Assembly: GCA_964627045.1 (NCBI GenBank)
Contig: CAZVIK010000167.1
Span: forward strand, 1-9,344
Direction: 5' to 3'
Length of the DNA: 9,344 nucleotides
DNA from: CAZVIK01 sp964627045
Lineage (GTDB): Bacteria > Acidobacteriota > Terriglobia > Bryobacterales > Bryobacteraceae
In this document: positions 6,903-9,344 of the stretch, piece by piece
How the letters are laid out: every line of letters begins with the position of its first letter
Position numbering within the stretch: position 1 is the stretch's first letter
The notes under the pieces: generated by a model
What the model saw: the letters and a program-made list of their open reading frames with translations, nothing else
Database searches by the model: none
Told to the model about the DNA's origin: nothing
Program-made: the position numbers and the translations under genes

Positions 6903-7607
6903 ATGACAGAGACAATGAAAAAGGTCCTGGAGGGGGTGTTGGATCGCCTGCAACTCCAGGTCACCACGTATCTGCCGCCCCTGGTGGTGGCGCTGATTCT
7001 CTTGGCCGGAGCGTACCTGCTTGCGGTCGCGGCCCGATGGCTGCTGCGGCGGATTTTCAAGGGAGTCGCGGTGGACCGGTTCTTGCGGAGCACCGGCCTG
7101 GCGTTCATGATTGACAGTCGCGGGCGGCTGCGCGCCACGGTCTTGGCTGCCGAAACGGCCTACTGGGGGATTCTCCTGGCTGGAGCGTTAATCGGGCTGA
7201 GCGCCTTCCACACCGACTTGACCTCGCGCATGACGCAGACCTTTGTGATGTTGTTGCCGAAGCTGCTCGTGGCCGCCTCGATCCTGTTGGCGGGTTTCTG
7301 GCTGGGGCATTATCTCGGCCGTAGCACACTGGTCTGGTGCGTGAATGAGGAGATCCCCCACCCGCGCCGGTTCGCGAGCGCCGTTCGCATCACATTGATG
7401 TCGGTCGCGGTGGTCGTCGCGGCGGACTATCTGAATTTCGCTCGCGGGGTGTTCCTGGCGGCCTTCATCATCCTGTTGGGTGGCGCCACGCTGGCGGCCA
7501 GCCTGTCGCTGGGGCTTGGGGGCCGGGAGGCCGCGCGCCGCTACTTTGAACAACGGCGGGCTCGCGACGAGGAACCGGGCGCCAGATCCCTTTGGAGCCA
7601 CCTGTAG
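6903..7607 (+). CDS. TM_helix-repeat membrane protein related to mechanosensitive channels
   Basis: A 234-residue integral membrane protein with about five hydrophobic segments, near residues 24-47, 83-103, 114-138, 160-180 and 183-204. Two of them look like copies of the conserved TM_helix unit found in small-conductance mechanosensitive-channel relatives: LPPLVVALILLAGAYLLA followed by RR (24-50), and LLPKLLVAASILLAGFWLG (117-135). The last helix ends in LGLGGREAARRYFEQRR (203-219), the family's Gly-rich exit into a charged tail. The beta domain and cytoplasmic vestibule of a complete MscS are absent, so it is not a standard MscS; similar short proteins are annotated only as conserved TM helix proteins. 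The perfect ribosome-binding site overlapping the upstream stop puts it in one operon with the two glycosyltransferases. It may sense or release solutes under osmotic stress, but that role is inferred from context. Confidence 0.78.
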   Translation: MTETMKKVLEGVLDRLQLQVTTYLPPLVVALILLAGAYLLAVAARWLLRRIFKGVAVDRFLRSTGLAFMIDSRGRLRATVLAAETAYWGILLAGALIGLSAFHTDLTSRMTQTFVMLLPKLLVAASILLAGFWLGHYLGRSTLVWCVNEEIPHPRRFASAVRITLMSVAVVVAADYLNFARGVFLAAFIILLGGATLAASLSLGLGGREAARRYFEQRRARDEEPGARSLWSHL

Positions 7608-7636
7608 GAGCGGTGCCGGCCCGGTTGGTCCGCTCC
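7607..7636 (+). other. Hairpin directly after the TM_helix gene
   Basis: GGAGCGG (7607-7613) pairs with CCGCTCC (7630-7636), seven base pairs around a 16-base loop, starting at the last base of the stop codon. No T-run follows, but its position suits a transcript end for the three-gene group. Confidence 0.4.
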
Positions 7637-7807
7637 CCCGGAGGTATGATCGCGCTACTGACCGTAGGTGCCGGACGCCCCGCTGACGGAAGACGCCCTG
7701 GACTTGAGGGTATGGCTTCTCGATTTGGAGACCGCTGCCGGCTGGAGTTCAACTCCCACCCGGTGCAGGAGGCCGGCTTTGCGCCGACCGTAAACTGCGC
7801 TAACTAC
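7637..7807. other. Convergent intergenic spacer without a supported gene
   Basis: This stretch lies between two genes that point at each other. It contains small inverted repeats: GCCCT/AGGGT with a 7-base loop near 7694-7710, and GGAGT-TCA-ACTCC at 7744-7756. A reading frame from 7646 to 7825 exists, but its GGAGG is only one base from the ATG and its product resembles no family, so it is not called. No tRNA fold fits. Confidence 0.4.
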
Positions 7808-7840
7808 GGGCGCGAAATGCAATGAAGCCCCACCGCGCCC
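7808..7840 (-). other. Hairpin past the end of the DUF481 gene
   Basis: GGGCGCG (7808-7814) pairs with CGCGCCC (7834-7840), seven base pairs around a 19-base loop. It sits 17 bases beyond the DUF481 stop codon on the minus strand and could mark the 3' end of that transcript. No T-run flanks it on either strand, so factor-independent termination is not shown. Confidence 0.35.
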
Positions 7841-7856
7841 GCCCCTATCGCGACGC

Positions 7857-8924
7857 TCACCGCGAGAAGGTAACGCCGATTCCGGTCGTGTAGAGAATGT
7901 CGTTCTGTTTGCGGCCCGCGACAGGGTTGCTCAAGTAGCGGTCGCTGAATCCCAGGTTCCAGGTGAGCCACTTGAACAGCCGAGTGTTCGCACCAAGGTC
8001 GAAATTGGCGCGATACTCACCCGTCTTCGACAGGTTGTTGAACATCCGGAATCCCTGAGTCAGAGATGTCGTGTCGTTCAGCTTGTAGCTTGCGTCTTCG
8101 CCCCAATAGGCTTCCGCCGACGTGCGGGTGAACCCGACCGCGGGCGCCACCGGGGAGAATTTTTCGCGGTTGTAGGCGGCGCCGCCCACAACGTCCAGGC
8201 GTCCACGCTCGCCTCGCCATACACCCAGACCTAAACCGCCGCCGAGCACGAGCCGGAGGTCCAGGTCCTGGAACCGGTCGTACTCGTAGTCGTTGAAGGT
8301 AGTGACGAACAGCCGCGAAGAGATCGTCCGGTTATACCCCCAGCCGCCCCGGACGGCCTGTGCCGTATCGGCACTCACCCCCGAGATCATCGCCGATGCC
8401 TTGACCGCGCTGAAGTGGACCGTCGTCTTGTCGTTCCTCGTCGCGCGAGCCGCGTTGAATGACAGCGTAAAGGTCCTGGTCTCCGCGTTCCCCTGCGTCC
8501 CGGCGAAACCCACTGTGGCGGCGCCGGCCCAAAGGCGGCCAAACGGCGGGTTAAGCAATCGCTCGTAGGCCCTCTGTTCATCGGCGTTGCGGATAGCTAC
8601 AACATCGGCCGCGGCCAGTGTCTGGCCCGGCTCCTTCAATTGGATCTTCCCTTCAGAGGATTGCAGCGTGGCCTGAACGGTCCTGCCGTCCTGCAGCACC
8701 ACATTCAAAGGGACGTCCGATTGGATCGAAACGACCTCGTCCCACGGTACGGTAACCTCTCCGATCGCCGCCGCCTTCAGCGTCAAGCCCTTTCCAACCT
8801 TCTTGACGATGGAGCCCGTGATGCGGTCTCCGTTCTTCAGAGTGACTTGGTCGGCGCGCCCCGCTTGGGCAAGCGCCAAAGCCCAGGCCAGTGCCAGCAC
8901 GCCCCATCTTGTCCGTCTCGCCAT
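7857..8924 (-). CDS. DUF481-family outer-membrane beta-barrel protein with an N-terminal duplicated module
   Basis: A 355-residue exported protein. The N-terminus (MARRTR, a hydrophobic core to about residue 20, then AGRA before D25) is a signal peptide. Residues about 25-70 and 74-113 look like two copies of one small beta module: each has V-L-x-(N/D)-G, then GK and LK, then a VV-x-I ending. Residues about 131-355 alternate polar and hydrophobic residues in strands with Gly-rich turns, including GNAETRTFTLSFNA, YEYDRFQDLDLRLVLGGGLG and YRANFDLG, the pattern of the DUF481 barrel in the outer membrane. The chain ends in VTFSR, not the usual terminal aromatic. The start at 8924 is chosen because AGGAGG ends 6 bases upstream and gives a normal signal peptide; ATG codons at 8930 and 8948 are poorer. 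It is transcribed alone and converges on the osmolyte-type group. Its role is unknown; DUF481 proteins are sometimes linked to salt stress. Confidence 0.82.
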   Translation of the reverse strand: MARRTRWGVLALAWALALAQAGRADQVTLKNGDRITGSIVKKVGKGLTLKAAAIGEVTVPWDEVVSIQSDVPLNVVLQDGRTVQATLQSSEGKIQLKEPGQTLAAADVVAIRNADEQRAYERLLNPPFGRLWAGAATVGFAGTQGNAETRTFTLSFNAARATRNDKTTVHFSAVKASAMISGVSADTAQAVRGGWGYNRTISSRLFVTTFNDYEYDRFQDLDLRLVLGGGLGLGVWRGERGRLDVVGGAAYNREKFSPVAPAVGFTRTSAEAYWGEDASYKLNDTTSLTQGFRMFNNLSKTGEYRANFDLGANTRLFKWLTWNLGFSDRYLSNPVAGRKQNDILYTTGIGVTFSR

Positions 8925-8930
8925 GTGCAT

Positions 8931-8936
8931 CCTCCT
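8931..8936 (-). promoter_or_regulatory. Shine-Dalgarno site deciding the DUF481 start
   Basis: Read on the minus strand this is AGGAGG, with 6 bases (ATGCAC) before the ATG at 8924. The ATG inside that spacer (8930) touches the site and cannot be the normal start, so the protein begins MARRTR. Confidence 0.75.
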
Positions 8937-8956
8937 CGCTACAGTCACTCGGCCGC

Positions 8957-8970
8957 CCGGTGGAAACCGG
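8957..8970 (-). other. Hairpin in the leader of the DUF481 gene
   Basis: CCGGT (8957-8961) and ACCGG (8966-8970) form a perfect 5-bp stem with a 4-base loop, about 20 bases upstream of the ribosome-binding site on the minus strand. It could affect message stability. Purpose unknown. Confidence 0.3.
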
Positions 8971-8989
8971 CCCTACCGCTAGACAAAAA

Positions 8990-9000
8990 TGCCTGAGGCA
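8990..9000. other. Short palindrome flanked by A-runs
   Basis: TGCC-TGA-GGCA, with AAAAA before it and AAA after it on the plus strand. On the minus strand it reads as a very short hairpin followed by a run of T. It may be a weak terminator or an operator upstream of the DUF481 gene. With only 4 base pairs the call is weak. Confidence 0.25.
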
Positions 9001-9079
9001 AAACTCCGTTCCTCGCCCCTACCTACCCGATTGTACGGCACGATGACCTGCAAAACCTCCCTCGCCTTCACCCGAAACC

Positions 9080-9186
9080 GTGCGGCACGCGGGCGTGGCA
9101 GCGCCAGCAGCGTTGGTCAGGTCCGGAAGGCGGCAGGGAAGGCGTCCAATCCCTTCCTTGGCGGCAACTCAAGGGCGTCCGCCCTG
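9080..9186 (+). ncRNA. ffs: Candidate bacterial small signal recognition particle RNA (4.5S-like)
   Basis: Bases 9115-9130 read GGTCAGGTCCGGAAGG, identical to the apical domain-IV signature of bacterial SRP RNA with its GGAA tetraloop (9125-9128), and are followed after two bases by the conserved GCAG (9133-9136). This is the part bound by Ffh, the protein that together with the RNA and FtsY targets membrane proteins. The outer parts fit less well. The two C residues that usually pair with the GG at 9115-9116 are replaced by GG (9137-9138), and I could pair only parts of the lower stem, such as CGCCA (9102-9106) with TGGCG (9159-9163). A competing hairpin, GGAAGG/CCTTCC (9137-9142 and 9152-9157), lies in the 3' arm. 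The ends are estimated from the usual length of about 100 bases; the 3' end was set at a small hairpin (AGGGC/GCCCT, 9172-9185). The region has no credible protein. A chance match over 16 bases is unlikely. Confidence 0.72.
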
Positions 9187-9212
9187 AATGCAGTGGTAGC
9201 GGGATGCGGTGC

Positions 9213-9218
9213 TATACT
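9213..9218 (+). promoter_or_regulatory. Possible -10 element (TATACT) before the gene at the right edge
   Basis: TATACT matches five of six positions of TATAAT and is preceded by TGC, close to an extended -10. The best -35 candidate 18 bases upstream (TGCAGT, 9189-9194) is poor. Transcription would begin near 9225 and give a G-rich leader of about 110 bases before the ATG at 9339. Confidence 0.4.
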
Positions 9219-9224
9219 GTTGCA

Positions 9225-9338
9225 GGCCCGGGGGCGGGTGGCAGGGCTCGGGGCCGGAATTCATGGGGGTGTAAGCAGCGGCAGCCCGGAACGGGGTCTG
9301 GTTTCGGCGTGATGATAATGCAAGGCGAGGAGAACTGT
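9225..9338 (+). other. G-rich 5' leader of unknown function
   Basis: This stretch between the possible promoter and the next start codon is rich in G runs and contains a small CCCG-GAA-CGGG hairpin (9285-9295). I looked for conserved riboswitch signatures, including the B12 box, and recognise none. It ends in a good ribosome-binding site. Confidence 0.3.
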
Positions 9339-9344
9339 ATGCAG
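9339..9344 (+). CDS. Start of a gene that continues beyond the window
   Basis: ATGCAG are the last six bases. A purine-rich GCGAGGAGA (9325-9333) ends 5 bases before the ATG, a good ribosome-binding arrangement. In-frame ATGs at 9312 and 9318 are alternatives but have no such site. Only two codons are visible, so no product can be named. In many bacteria dnaX lies downstream of the SRP RNA gene, but nothing here can test that. Confidence 0.5.

Noticed and set aside
6239..7138. Long open frame on the minus strand opposite the second glycosyltransferase
   Set aside because: It is dominated by Ser/Arg/Thr, overlaps two well-supported genes and has no credible start signal.
7690..7765. tRNA-like appearance (an anticodon-arm-like hairpin and a TTCAA segment)
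   Set aside because: The loop has G instead of the required T before the anticodon, the T-arm does not pair with a 7-base loop, and no acceptor stem closes.
7646..7825. Small reading frame of 59 codons in the convergent spacer
   Set aside because: Its GGAGG lies one base from the ATG, the protein has no recognisable features and the region is full of inverted repeats.
8918..8948. Upstream ATG codons of the DUF481 gene (8948 and 8930)
   Set aside because: Both are badly placed relative to the AGGAGG at 8931-8936, and the longer start would add six residues before the signal peptide.
8989..9312. Reading frame of 107 codons over the right-hand non-coding region
   Set aside because: It runs through the SRP RNA candidate, has no ribosome-binding site and its translation is low-complexity Gly/Ala/Arg.

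Overview
The window is high in G+C and densely coded. It reads as chromosomal DNA of a Gram-negative-type bacterium. The support is an outer-membrane-type DUF481 beta-barrel protein with a signal peptide and ordinary housekeeping genes (aroA, a probable SRP RNA). The mix of protein families and the lack of a Shine-Dalgarno sequence at several starts would fit Acidobacteriota, possibly Bryobacter/Solibacter-like. That placement is an inference and was not tested against any database. I see no insertion sequence, prophage, CRISPR array or tRNA.

Layout. The left end (1-1200) is the 3' part of a divergent Nramp-family metal transporter gene. Next come a small exported FxLYD-like protein (1332-1721) and aroA for EPSP synthase (1767-3047), with a strong hairpin between them. 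A CPA2-type cation:proton antiporter (3084-4277) follows and ends in a small hairpin with a T-run. A compact three-gene group (4365-7607) then encodes a GT81-like glucosyl-3-phosphoglycerate synthase homologue, a GT78-like mannosylglycerate synthase homologue and a mechanosensitive-channel-type TM_helix membrane protein. A convergent DUF481 outer-membrane protein gene lies on the minus strand (8924-7857). The last 400 bases are mostly non-coding. They hold a candidate bacterial small SRP RNA (core 9115-9136), a possible promoter, a G-rich leader and the first codons of a gene that leaves the window at 9339.

How the genes may work together. The three-gene group is the most interesting part. 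Two glycosyltransferases from families known to make glycosylglycerate compatible solutes sit next to a small membrane protein built from mechanosensitive-channel transmembrane segments, with a monovalent-cation antiporter just upstream. This suggests a module for making an osmolyte (glucosylglycerate, mannosylglycerate or mannosylglucosylglycerate) and handling osmotic stress. The enzyme families rest on motifs I can see; the substrates and the coupling to the membrane protein are hypotheses. The Nramp protein is also notable because both metal-binding motifs of canonical Nramp are altered.
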